Of a stretch of 64,000 nt of DNA, positions 23,771 to 36,500 are shown piece by piece. Positions within the stretch are counted from its first letter, which is position 1. Each line of letters starts with the position of its first letter. A model generated the notes under the pieces. It searched no databases, was not told the DNA's origin, and saw only the letters and a program-made list of their open reading frames with translations. The stretch comes from Lingula anatina (taxonomy: Eukaryota > Brachiopoda > Lingulata > Lingulida > Lingulidae). The DNA is taken from contig NW_019775394.1 of NCBI RefSeq assembly GCF_001039355.2, positions 76,862 to 140,861 of the forward strand. Direction: 5' to 3'. A program made the translations under genes and the position numbers.

Positions 23771-26700
23771 GTATGTAACTCATAAAACGGTGCCGTGATT
23801 TCATTTTTGTGCACATTAATAAAAACTACAAAAGATTCTCTTTGAAAAAAGAAAACGCTAGAATCCTTTACAACAAAAATCCTTTTGGTAAGTTTTAATT
23901 TTTCTCACAGAGCAGACATCTTGTGCGGCTGTATATACATGTTCTGTCGAAAGGTTTAGTTTTCAGCCAATCAAAGTCTAACATAAATTAAGCTAGGGTG
24001 GAACAAGAAGACTGAGTTTGGTTATTCTTGCCAATTTTTAATAACTGAAATATTGTAAGATAAGGAAATCACTAATGAAAAGAGAAATGTCAGCAACTAT
24101 AATGCACGTTTTTACGCACGTGCTATCATTTCTTCATAGTGCAAGATCATCTTGGTAGATGAACAATGGTTTGTTTCATTAAATCTAGGATTTCGGGAAT
24201 ATATATTTTTTTTTCACACACTGTATCCCCTAATTCTTTAAATGGCTGTGTTTATTCGATTATCTTTCGGTGTCTGTTTTCAAAATTTTCCTCCTTTTTT
24301 TTCCATAGCATGAACGAGTATTGGATTCTACATGAACAGATTAGGGCTCATAATTTGCATTTCAACTATCTTTATATATTATACATTATTTTCGTAACCA
24401 AACTAATATATCTTATTTTAAAACGTTATATAAATTATATTGCAGCTCGTTTATTTTTCTGCAGCTATCATTTCCTTCTTAAGAGAGCATATCGGGTTAC
24501 TTAAAAAAAATTCCCGAACTTGCGACTTTCCAAACTCTATGTAGCCTAATAACTCATTTATCAATCTTATAAACAAGCAAAAATCTGGATTGAAAATATT
24601 GAATATTTTCTCCGTTGCGCTCTTTTCCCCTTACAAAAACGTACAACTAGTATGCAACGGTCAAAAACGAAGATAAAATTTTAATAGAAATATCTCTTAA
24701 AGAACAACGTCCGTGTAACATTTTCCTATGTTTTGGTGAACAGATTTCAATTAGAATATAGTCGTCTGTTTTAGCTTGAATCATTTTGATTTGATATATC
24801 GTTGTTGATATAAACTGTGAATAAAACTAATGTCCGTATTCTTCTGAGTCGTTTTCAATGCAAGTCGACTTAAACTTCTTATCCCAAACTTATCTCAAAC
24901 CTTTCTGTGATACTCGCTACTGTCTTGGACGATGTCAAGTAATGTGAACTGTTGTTTCCCTTGTGTAGATTTGATTAAGAGGAAAATGCTGGTCACTAGA
25001 TACGTGTCCGAGGCCTGATGATTTAATTGTAACCTCCAAATAGTTTCAAATAACGTATTTTACACGATTATAGGCTTCGCCACATGGTGCATTGATTTTT
25101 AGCGTCTCTAGGAAAGCTGCCTATTCCGCGCCACACGCTCAATGTTATTATGTTTCATGATGGAAATATCATAAAACTGAATTTACCTAACAATTTATCA
25201 CATTTTTTGTATGTTTCGTTCGTTATGGAACTTTTTAACCTTTTACCATGGGACCAATTAACATCGCTCTTTTTTTTTGTTTATTTTATGAAGGAAAAAA
25301 GTTTATTGAGCAAATATTCTCAAATTAACTCACGAATTTTAAGTTTGGTCGCAAAAACGATTAGGGAATACGAAAATGCAATGTTTGATAGTGAAACCAA
25401 TGACTAAAATTACATTGGGGAACTTACGGGCGATATTCAGTCTCCTTTCATAATATGGCACTTCTGGTTGCTCTTTATAGGATAAAACGCCACTACTGGT
25501 CCGCAGAGATTCAACAACATTTGCAGTGTTTGTGTCACTTTAGTAACATCTATCAATACATATTATGCAAGGTCCTATAGTTTATTCAATCTTTTTTCAT
25601 GAAAATCAAATATTGAGCCTCCCACGGTCGCAAATGCCCAGATTGAAATTAAGTTAAGGTCGCTATTAAATACGCCGGGGAAGAGATGCTAGCCTGCTTT
25701 CACTGTTTAGTTTCCCCCCTTGGGTCAACAAATTTTAGCTTGTCATTAAGGATGATCATTAACCGGAATGAAAACCCCATGGTATCCTCTACCATAATCC
25801 AAACGTATCAAGGAATGAGAAGGTACAAATATGAACCACATTTTCGTTATATCAGGCAAAAGAATGAAAATGTTGAACAACAGCAAAATTTGTAGAGAAA
25901 AAAGTTATAATTACGTGAGTATTAGAATTTGAAGTAAAACAAGCTTTTTAAAAGACTTATTACTCTCAAATTGTATGGGTTTCGTAGATCCTACTGATGT
26001 CTTTTCTATGTGGACTCAACACAAATTCTGTGTGTTATGACTCACTAAGAATGTACAAGGAAATATCTTAAACATTGCATTTGTGTCAGGGGAATACACA
26101 TATTAAATGTTTTCTCATGATAAATCGCCACGAATTCAAACAACGACTTATTCTCTTGTGATTGCCATATATATTTTAAACTAACTCCCAAACTGGGTCG
26201 CTAAGTTGATGGAGAAATATCCTCAGGGTAGCATTGGTTTAGGGCAACAAAGAGAAAACGGCACGATAGAAAACGAAAAAGCTGTCCTTGAATGACTTTG
26301 ACTATTTGTTATCTGCTACGTCTAAAGGACAACCTTAGGCCAAAGTAATAAGAAGTAGATACGTTTTGAAAATAAAAAACACCGACAAAATATAGACCTA
26401 TTTTAACAATGAAATGGGTCACGAAATCAAGCAGAAACACTCTTGGTCCAGCTACAGGTGCGTTGTGACCTGGTATTCCTAACGCTGGCAGCACATATGG
26501 TGCTTTCCCAGTACTGATAAATGCTGGAATCGGAACAAAAGCATAGTACTATAATCTAGATGCATATCTATAGTGCAAACTAGGAGTATGTCATTCACGC
26601 TCTGACTCATTGAATTACGATACAAATCACTATGACATGTCCGATACCAGGAACAATGTGTCAAGCATATGTTTATACATAATTCATAGTTGCTGATGAG

Positions 26701-28435
26701 TTATAACTATTGACGGCCGGTATTGACAACCTAATTATACACTCGGGGAATGTAATCTTGCAAGATTTTCATTGAACAATTATCTTGACTTTTGTCTCTA
26801 AATATCGTCAATATGTGTCTATGAGAATGTCAAATTCTACAACCTATGAAATGGCAACCACCCCGTCAAGGACAGTATACTAGTGTATCGCAAGCTACCT
26901 TCAGACAAAATCGCATCGTTAAAAGCATAGGAGAAATCATAAACGTTTACCTTTTCACTGGTTAAAAAAATTAATAGATAAAAACTCGAAATCACCCGAT
27001 GTTTAGAAGGTGCAGAATTTCTAAACAAAAGAGCAAATTAAATTCTGGTTGCCTCAGCAAGCGATGATCCTGCCACCATTTCTGTATATGCTTTTATATA
27101 TAAAATTTAATGAAAATACATGTACATGTAATAATAATAATGATGTTGACACAAACTTGAAAATGGATTTATTACATATCTATGCAAAGGCCAAATTACG
27201 AATTTAACCTCATAGACCAAAACACATGCCCTTGTGTTAACTTAATCTTTCACGTTTAATTGTTTCTAGCACCAGACGACTCCAACTCCATGTGGCGAAC
27301 GAAACACCGCTTCCAGCTGCGACTAGGACGAAGAGAAGACGAGGGTGACAACGAAGATGACGAAGAGGAATTCGAACATCTCGTTGGAATGCTCGCCCCA
27401 CATCTTTCACGGCAAAGACGAGCATATTTACGGTTTGGTCGAAGTGCCGAATGGCCTGGCGTTGATGACATCGACGAAAACAAAAGAGCATATCTTAGAT
27501 TCGGCAAACGAGCCTATTTGCGATTCGGTAGATCAGTAGACAACAAGAGGACCCCAAATAGCGGCGGTATGAGTAATTATATGCGCTTTGGAAGATCGGC
27601 CGAACCCCATCATCTTTCAAAGCGGTCAGTCCCAGTCAAACAAGAGGCTACCGAATCAAAAACGAAAGAAAACACCATGAAATCAGCCGCAGTCCCCAAC
27701 AGTGAAAAGAGATATATGAGGTTCGGCAAAAAATCCAGCGAAGGAGACGAAAAAAGGTACATGCGTTTCGGGAAAAAGTCCACTGAGGATTCGGCTCCAG
27801 AAACTCACGCAAAAGAGGAGAAACGTTACATGCGCTTTGGAAAGAAGTCGCAACCCAATGGAGAAGACCCCGAAAAAAGATATATGAGATTTGGAAAGAA
27901 ATCTATGGAACAAACGGACGAAGACAAGAGATATATGCGTTTCGGCAAGAAATCCCTCGACCAACCAGAAGAAGACAAACGGTACATGCGGTTTGGAAAG
28001 AAATCTGCCGAGCAGCAAGAAGAAGACAAGAGATATATGAGATTTGGCAAGAGGTCGGATAATGCTGATGATGATGACGACGCCGAGGAGGCAGTTAAGC
28101 GATACATGCGCTTTGGGAAAAAGATGGATCCAGACTTCGAAAAGGCATTGAAGAGATACATGCACTTCGGCAAAAAGACGGACGTATCAGAAGCCATCAA
28201 GAGATATATGAGGTTTGGCAAAAAGGCGGACGACAATGATGCTGAAAAGAGATACATGAGATTCGGTAAAAAGAGTGACTCAGATACCGAAAATGAGGAG
28301 AAACGTTACATGAGATTTGGCAAAAAAGATAAAGAATTATCAGAAATCAAAAGGTACATGAGGTTTGGAAAAAAAGACCAACCAGCCAAAAACGAAAAAC
28401 GATACATGCGTTTCGGCAAAAAGAGTACAGTGTAA
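23608..28435 (+). CDS. FMRFa: FMRFamide-type neuropeptide precursor (YMRFamide/YLRFamide)
   Basis: The coding parts 23608-23770 and 27270-28435 join in phase 1 to give 442 residues. In order: signal peptide (1 to about 23); a two-cysteine pro-region; an RL-amide-like site FQLRLGRR (69-76); an acidic spacer; three AYLRFG units (106-111, 128-133, 136-141); one extended unit ending SNYMRFG (to 162); a long spacer; then 14 units flanked by KR and KK/KR, 13 reading YMRFG and one YMHFG. Gly before dibasic sites is the amide donor, and acidic spacers separate units. The layout (paired Cys, then LRF, then MRF units) matches the Aplysia-type FMRFamide precursor with Tyr for the first Phe. Leeches are known to contain YMRFamide and YLRFamide. 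Processing would be by prohormone convertase, carboxypeptidase E and PAM in neurosecretory granules, with release of amidated peptides. Confidence 0.93.
23771..27269 (+). other. Coding intron of the FMRFamide-type precursor gene
   Basis: The 3.5 kb intron runs from GTATGT to TTTCTAG. No further exon with KR/KK-flanked RFG units was seen in it. Short frames inside have no domain resemblance. Confidence 0.7.
27270..28435 (+). CDS. FMRFa: Peptide-array exon of the FMRFamide-type precursor
   Basis: One exon carries all mature peptides. The unit codons vary freely (for example AGATTT, CGTTTC and AGGTTC for Arg-Phe) while the peptide stays fixed, so the copies are not recent DNA duplicates and are held by selection on protein. 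The TAA at 28433-28435 is followed directly by a second TAA. Confidence 0.95.
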
Positions 28436-28929
28436 TAAGTTGTGATACCCAGGAACTCATTTTACGACAAAGAGGGGGTTAATTCCATATCATTATTTTT
28501 TGTATTGAAAACATTCATGTGATCATACATTTTAGCTGTGAAAAAGGAACGATAATTTTGAGCAATTTTCAAAAGTTAAATCATATCAAGTAATTAAAAG
28601 ATTAACAGGCAAAATTCAATTAGATGCCAATGACATTAGCCTATTATTGAAAACAGTATTGGATTATATATGTTGTTATATATATATACATATATGTACA
28701 GTGTTATTTTGTAAATTACATATAGTTATGTAGTTAAAAGTGATAAGAGCGTCATGGTTTAACGCAAATGATAGTTAGTCGTGTACCATATAGGTGGCGC
28801 AGTATGCGTTCGATGGATTCATCTACCGACGCAGGTTGTTTAAAAGAGCTGCAAACATTTTGCCTTGTTGCTTTGAACTGGCATTAAATATAAAACTTAT
28901 TTTACTAAATTCTGGGTTCTTTGGGGCAC

Positions 28930-28935
28930 AATAAA
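28930..28935 (+). promoter_or_regulatory. Candidate poly(A) signal of the neuropeptide gene
   Basis: This is the first AATAAA after the stop codon, about 495 bases downstream. Further copies occur near 29011 and 29240. Confidence 0.45.
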
Positions 28936-30060
28936 AAGCAATGACATGGAATCGTTTGATTAGCGTTTTTGATGCCGTAATATGATAACGTCAAAGCCAT
29001 GCAGAGAGTCAATAAATCTTTTTGTTGCAGGATTGAACAAAAGCTTCGTTTTTCAGTGATAAAATGCAAACATTAGTTTCACTTATTTGGTACAACGAGA
29101 AAGATTTTTCCAATCTCTTCGATCACTAAATTTCAGCGAAGTTTAAATATTCTTCAACTGCAGAATAAGACATATAATAGCATATATTTGTCATATGTAT
29201 ATATAAAGACATATAAACTGAATGTCTGATATAAGGTGACAATAAAACAGTATGTTTTAAAGGGAAATGCATTGACACCGCTTAAGTAATGAGTCTTCTT
29301 GATCTGTAGATAATGTCAATCTGTAACATCAAGCTGGAAGATTGGAATTCAAATCCTTGTTATCCAAGCACGAATTTCATCAGATTAACATCAGGACACA
29401 CTGTGTCAGAAAAGAGCAATACGGTTATTATAGGCAGAATTATGACAGGTTGCATAGGTACTTTCAGGAAACATATACTCTGTGAAGGAAACGTACACAG
29501 ACAAAAAATAATAAATAAATAAATAAATAAAAATAACGAAGCAAAAAAATAATGTATTTATATATACATATTTAAGTGGAATTTGAATTGGTACATTAGA
29601 ATCCGTGCATTAGTCAACAAATTCATCATCATAAACACAGCATGGTATATATATATATATAATCCAGGAAATGATCAGAAATACGTTGTCTCCATGCAAC
29701 CGAGGCTCTTCTAAGCTGCATGAGGTACAATACGGAAATATTTGAAAGCAACTTCACATAGTGCTTCACTTGGGTCTTCAACAACTCTGGGCGTCCTTTG
29801 TAATAGATATTTACAAAGAGTTCAAACAGAATTATCATAACACTTCTGCTCTCTTTACTGAAACATTCAAAACTGCAGGGCACCACGAAGTATCCTTTGT
29901 AGTGATAAGAAGTCTGAATTCCTCTGCCTTAGGTTAAATATTGTTTCAAAACATAGCATACGTGTGTATTCTAGCGCAGGGCCGTGATCAGACTAGGGCC
30001 AAAAGGTTCGAATTCAATTTGATCTAAGTGACGTTAGCCCTCTTTATTGTAATCAAACAG
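28936..30060. other. Region between neuropeptide gene and candidate terminal exon
   Basis: It holds an AAAT run near 29510-29535 and an AT run at 29646-29661. A minus-strand open stretch at 29629-29886 (85 codons, starting GTG) has no recognisable family. The first part may be 3' UTR of the neuropeptide gene. Confidence 0.4.
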
Positions 30061-30258
30061 GTTCCCGCACAGCAAAACAAACACTGCATCAAACTTTGCA
30101 ACAGTTTTCATGTCCGACTTGCAAAGAATGCTTCTTGGGTGCTGCCTCGTTTACAGCAAGAACTGCCAACGCTATTTAGACCGCTTATAAATCGAACCGT
30201 CAAATCCTGGTTGAAACATGGTGTAAAGAGCATCTTGGAAAATCTGCTAAACAGGTGA
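30061..30258 (+). CDS. Possible terminal exon of an unidentified gene
   Basis: An acceptor-like ATCAAACAG ends at 30060. In phase 0 the sequence encodes 65 residues beginning VPAQQNKHCIKLCNSF and ending KSILENLLNR before TGA. An AATAAA follows about 75 bases later, near 30330. The peptide has two close cysteines and an amphipathic Leu/Arg/Lys-rich second half. No upstream exon was found, and splicing from the neuropeptide signal exon would put it in a different frame with an earlier stop. Real coding is plausible, not proven. Confidence 0.35.
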   Translation, partial: VPAQQNKHCIKLCNSFHVRLAKNASWVLPRLQQELPTLFRPLINRTVKSWLKHGVKSILENLLNR

Positions 30259-30497
30259 TTGTTCTAATTAAAAAGCCAAGGTATGGGGCCTGTAAGCCCA
30301 TATAACAGTGCCGAGTTTGTTCTGAAAACAAAATAAAGCCTTGTAGGCACGTGTGGAAATATGTTACTTTTGGGGTATCTTACATAGGATTCCTGCTATT
30401 ACGAACGTCTTCAAATTAAAGTCCTCTTTGTTGTTTATTACTTGAACCATGTTAAGCAATATCCATATCCTTCAGTGCTTGCAAAAACTTTCTCTTT

Positions 30498-30537
30498 AAT
30501 TATCATTATTATTTTTATTATTATTATTATTATTATA

Positions 30538-30591
<54 letters not shown>
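30498..30591 (+). repeat. (ATT)n microsatellite
   Basis: An imperfect then perfect ATT trinucleotide tract. It produces a spurious poly-isoleucine frame. Confidence 0.95.
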
Positions 30592-33500
30592 TTGTGGATT
30601 TCATTTAATTATTTTATGGGGGGTCTAGAAATGTTTTTTACAGTATTTAATAATTTATTGCTGTCCTTTGATTAATAAACACATTAGAAAGTTGAATCGT
30701 AGTTGATGAGTATTAGTGTAAAATAGGCCTGGCTCGTATAAAACACACATGTAAGATCATGCCATACAGGTATACATTTATAATTAGGTGCAGTATTTTC
30801 GTAATGCTACAATCTGGAATTAAGAAAAAGCTCATAGGTTATCGAAAATGAGAAAATACAATGACAGAAATTCAACTCCGATGTTTTGAACAGATTACAA
30901 CATTCCGGACACGTCCACTGACGGTCTCCAACAACATACAAGAGGCGGGAACTTAGACTAGAAACGAAGCTTGTTTTAAGGAAGGAACCGATCCGGGATT
31001 TTTGTGCCAAACCTGCTTTTTCTCGAGAAAAAAAGCACGAATCCTTGCTCGACTTTGTCTGGATCCGCACAAATTTAGCAATGAATATAAAAATTCCTGT
31101 CCCTGCACTTGTATTGGAGTTTTTGTACCACCATGTTTGCCTGACATATTAGAAGGAAATACCGATGCCATGTGCTTTTATTCGAGGGCTTTATCATTTT
31201 AAAGGTCTGGATTAGGAAAGAAATTTAGCTACGCGGGGACTTAAGACATAGAAAATATAACATTGGAACATTCTCAAACACGTGCTATAAACTCCTGACT
31301 TTAAAAACCTCGACGCATTTACCCTCCAATGCAGCAGGTTAATCGAAACCACTTTGTCGAAGCACTGACCAAATGAAGATTGTCAAAGACCAATAGGCCA
31401 TTTTACTAAATCAAAATCTCTAAACTTAATTCTCAATTCAATCACTCCTGCCCGTGAGACTTCGGTTGCATAATGGGCCAAGAGCAATTACATAACAAAG
31501 CTATTAAATATTCAAGTCCGAAGTAAACGAAGACGCATGTGGAAGCTTAAAAGCCGTCAACTAATTTATAATTAAGTTTACAATTTGGCCAACATCTAAG
31601 AAGTAGGATACAAAGTAGGCGTACCTGACAGTTTTCAGTGTTTTCGATAGCGGCCGCCATAACTCACGAAGTCTGTAGCCAGCAATTTCAAAGAGGGGCC
31701 CTTTATTACGAAAAAACTTTATGCACCTTATTTGATCCAATTTGAGAAATGGCGTAGAACCTAGATCAATTTGATTCAGAGCAGACCTTTTCTGACCAAA
31801 AAAATTTTTTTTCTGAACCCCCGAACCCCCTGTCAACGGGTGTGCTCAGTCTGAGTCAAACTAAATCGAAAGACGGGCGGACAGTCAGACAGTTGGACGG
31901 TCAGACTAATGCTTTCATATAAAGTATGAAATATGTAAAATGCCACCTCAGAAAAAAACATGGGCTCAACCATGAACAATGAGTTAATTCTAAAATGCAG
32001 AGAATAGCGTAGTTTCACTAGAACCACTGAGAATATGTCCCGATGAGGGAAAACGGTTCCATTTTTAGTTTATATAATACATGCAATTACTGCAATGCGT
32101 TAGCAGGTGTCCATTTCCCCGATTTCATTTCACAACGTAATAACCACACACTGCAGCTTTGCGTTAACAGGCAATTTAGCATTTCGTATAATGCTTGGAA
32201 TTAGGTCTTGATGTGGCTGTTACGTAATGTAATGAGCCATGTATTTGCCTGATCAATTCCATTAGAATTACCCTCTCATTAGCCTTTTATCAGGTAAGTA
32301 TCGAAATAGACCACGTTAAAAACACGTTAAAAACTAAACAACGGGGTTAAACAGATAAAGTTGCTGAGAAAATTGCAGTGAAATCAAACCATGCCTTGTT
32401 TTCGCATGGGAACCGAATTCTCATCTCTCGTACGCCTTTTCTTATTGATTCAACGATCCTTCAGTTGCGTCATGTAACTCACCGGAGATACCTATGTGCC
32501 CTTTGGGGTTTTGGATGTAAAATTGCTTTCGTAAGGCAGATACTAGTCTCGTTGAAAATGTTTTTGGATTCAGTGATTGAACAATCTGCGTTGAAAAATG
32601 TTACGGAACATTGTAATCATCGACTTGATGCATGATGGATGATTGGTAGTATGCACATCGTGGGCTGCCACATCGCCCCCGGATTATGTAATGAACAGGA
32701 GTGGAGAAAAAGCTTTTTCTGAAAACAATCCTGTTATTAAGAATGTGTACTTGATACATATTTTTTCTTGATTACCGTAGAAAACAGCTAAATAATATGA
32801 AGTAATAATTCAGGCTATTTACCAATGATTTTTTCAAATTATTCAATCATCTAATAAAATGTTGGTAGATTTGAAGGTATCTTAGACCCAGGTTATGATT
32901 TCTACTTTGCCATAGTATTTCAGAATTATCATATTGAAGCTCGTTTTTAGTGGTATTGCATGCAATAACAGGATATCAACTTTAATGAAATAAGTAAGTC
33001 ATAAACGTCGTGCCACATCTGCAACAAAAGAAAAAAAAGCCATCGTTGTTAAGTGCGCTATTTATGTATAATTTTTTGTGCGGGGTTGTTTTAATGTCAG
33101 CGCGAAAAAAAAACTAGTGTGATGTTGTTTGCATCCGTTAATTGTTATGGAAATTAGCATTATAGTACTTGATGCGAACTTTTTTGATCATTCAAGACCC
33201 AAAAGGTTAGCTAAGATCTTGAATTTCAGATTGTCACCTTTGAACGGTGGTGCAACTGCTATGAGTTCAAATATTACAATTAGTTTCAGTTCTCAGAAAT
33301 CTCCAGGTTTTCATTAGTAGCACAGCTATGGTTAAGCTTCAAGATGAAATAGAAATAGAATATATGGTACACGGATAATCCGGATTTTTACCGTTATGAC
33401 GGCGCAAAGCAGCACGACATGTAACGTCATGTCGATTTCGGGGCTCAAAATTTCGCGTCTATGAGGCCGAGCAAAGTGCAAATTGACATGGTGCACGTCG

Positions 33501-36500
33501 CACGTTGCATTTCGCATGTTGAGGGCCATCTGAAAGACGCACGCACAGGCTCCAATGGGCAATGGTACTGCAATCGTTTAGGACAAAATGAAGACGTAAA
33601 AGACATCGAATACAGGACATAGAGACAGACTGTCCCTTACCTAGACCACAAGTTGTACGTCAATAACTACCCTCATACAGAATATGACACGTTGAACGCA
33701 ACCAATCACACTCGGTCTAAAGCAGTAGTCGATTTCTTTGCGATGTGGTGTTGACTTTGCAAAATAGCCAAAATAGTGTGTTAAAGTCTACAACATTATT
33801 TTATGTCAAGAAAAAAATCTGAATTCAAACATAAAATATTAATTTAAACATAAAGTTAAAAAATCTAAAAAAATTATTGAGGGGTACGTATAGGAGTCAC
33901 AAGGTACTTGTCTCCCACCTTTAGTATAGATACATTTTATTTCCAAGGAGCAAAAAAATGGGACGTTTTCTCTCTGACACCCATGCCCTTTCTCGTAAGA
34001 AAAAACTTTGATACGTCGGTGAATTACAATGTACTTATTGCAGTAGAGCTGACAGAGATTGTGGTAGCCGGTCCTTCTGAAAGCACTCAGACCTGAAATA
34101 ACAATGCGCAGTCCAGATACTCAACATTTGTTGCATATTATCATAACTTGCAATTCCCTCATAATTCATATTTGACCAATAAGTTATCCAAACTAGAATA
34201 AACTTGGTAGATGGTTTGCAGCAGTGTTTGTACTGTTAATCATGGATTCCATATGGAGCTGTAGAAGGCCAATGGAAGCTGCCACAGCGTTGAGCATACA
34301 CTGTAATCAATGCCAACAAGAAACTATTGGAAATAAACACAACTCAGGTTGGATCAAATTAACAGATACATGTTCATTATCTATGCGTATTTAATGGTTT
34401 ATTTTCTATCCGGTAAAGCCAATAATTGATTTTCATAAGGCATCATCGTTGAATATTTACAATTTTCTATATTTTGAAACAGCCTGAGAAGTAATAAAGT
34501 ATTTTGGTTCCTTTGTATTTAAGAATTTGATGGCATACTCTGCATAATGAGTTAAACGTTGGAAGAAAAGTGGAATAGATTATATTAGTTTTTGTTCATG
34601 TACGTCGTATCCATAAGTCTATTTTTTTCTTTTCTTTTTTTTTAGTTTATTTAACGATATATTGACAGGTATATCTAAACTTTCAAAGTCATAAATGATC
34701 AAATTTCCTCTGACCTACAGTAAAGCATTTTCCCTCCCTAAACCAAGCCTTCTCACTTCTATTTATTTACCTGTACAGGGGAGCATTTTTTTCTGCTTGA
34801 TTTGGGAAATGACCAACAATTGTTCACGTTTCTTTTGAACACGGGCGAGCTTCTATTTTTTCTACCTCTTGAACATTTCCTTAGGAGCAAGAAAAATGGC
34901 AGGAAACATGGCTTTTATTATCAGACAGCAGTCCGAGGCAGACAAAAGTTGAGGAACAGGGTTTTCACAGGCCGTAATAATTATTTTGATTGGTGAAAGT
35001 GGCGAAAAGACATTTGTCGTAGATTTGGCGGATATTTTACAAATTTGCAATTGTTAACAGAGCTCTGACGTACACGTAACGGTGGTGGCTGCTGCAGTTT
35101 TTTCCACCCTCACGCTGTTACTAAACATTATTTCTGGACTGTGAAGCCTTGTTAGCCAATCGGGTCTCTTTTGAACATTGCGGCCAACTGAAACTTGATC
35201 TGTTTTCTTAGCGCTCTCAGCATTTTGAACGTTTGCTGGAGTGTATCGTCACTAGAACGCAAACTTAGACGCTGCTGAGAGTAGGGTGATATTAATTATA
35301 ATTAATCAAGCTCAACCGGGCGCTGCTTACTCCAACATGCTTCTGAAACATTAAAAGAGCAACTAGAGGGGTTCATTTTCCGAAAATGCCAGGTTTTCAA
35401 AATATTGCTCTTACAACAACTCTGTTTATACGCCGGCAGGAGCAGACGAACAGCCCTTCGAAATGGATGGCTTGCATTATATCAAAGACCGAAACCATAT
35501 TTTTCAATCAGGAAAACAAATAGAGGTGGATGGTGAAAATTCTATCATGCATAGGGACACGCGTTGGGAGAGAGTTTGACTGTTTTGTTTCTGTGCTGAA
35601 TTACCAAGTGTTACAGTTCAAGGGGTTACCAACACGGCCCCCGAATAAGCCAGAGAAAATCACCCATAATTTAGTAACTGGACTAGATCAAGAGCATATG
35701 AAGAATACGATGTTACAAAAACAATTATCGAATAAACCAATAAACTTAGATATGAATTCATCATGGAAATTAATCATATCGGGATCATAAGTAATGAGAT
35801 TTAATTACTTTCTGTTAGGTAAACAACTTGGCTAAACTTAATGCTTTTTATAGTGGGTCGGTCTGCTCACCATACCGAGAAGAGAATTAAGACGTTTTCG
35901 GACGTAAATAGTAGTACCGTCTTTTGTATTTCAGACATTTATACGAAGTGTTTTGATACTTTAATTGAAGTGAATGCGTGGTTCAAATCGCAACTGACCC
36001 GAGCATCAAGTTGAGGGGAACATTATCTGATTAAATTGAAAGGGGGTGGGGGCCACTGGGGAAGCAACAGTGTCCGATATACTGTGCTCGGCATGGGTGC
36101 ATGTCTAAAAGATTTTAGGGAAACCAAAAGGCGTAGAAACCATGGATCCCGGTAAATAACCCATATTAAAAAAATCAATCCAAATCCATGTAAATACGAA
36201 CTGAACGATTGTTCAAGCATGTATTATTCGAAAGTGTTTCAAATGAAAGCAATGACACGTTAAAATGATTTACAATAGATATAACTGGCTGCTTTTAAAC
36301 AATTTTACGATTATCAAAAATTCGATTTGTAAAAATCTTTTCATCTCATATTCCTTTCAATCACTCAATTTATTGATCTGTTGAAGGTCGTTGGTACAAC
36401 ATCCTGTATTGACCACTGATTTTTTTCTCATTCACATGTGTATATTTCTATTTTCATTGTTGTTTTCTGCGTGTTTTCTCACATGGCATACTTTTACATG

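Noticed and set aside
27683-28257. Long minus-strand frames across the neuropeptide exon
   Set aside because: They are antisense shadows of the repeated YMRFGKK codons; the plus-strand frame carries the clear precursor.
30442-30675. 77-codon frame with a poly-isoleucine run
   Set aside because: It is a translation of the ATT microsatellite.
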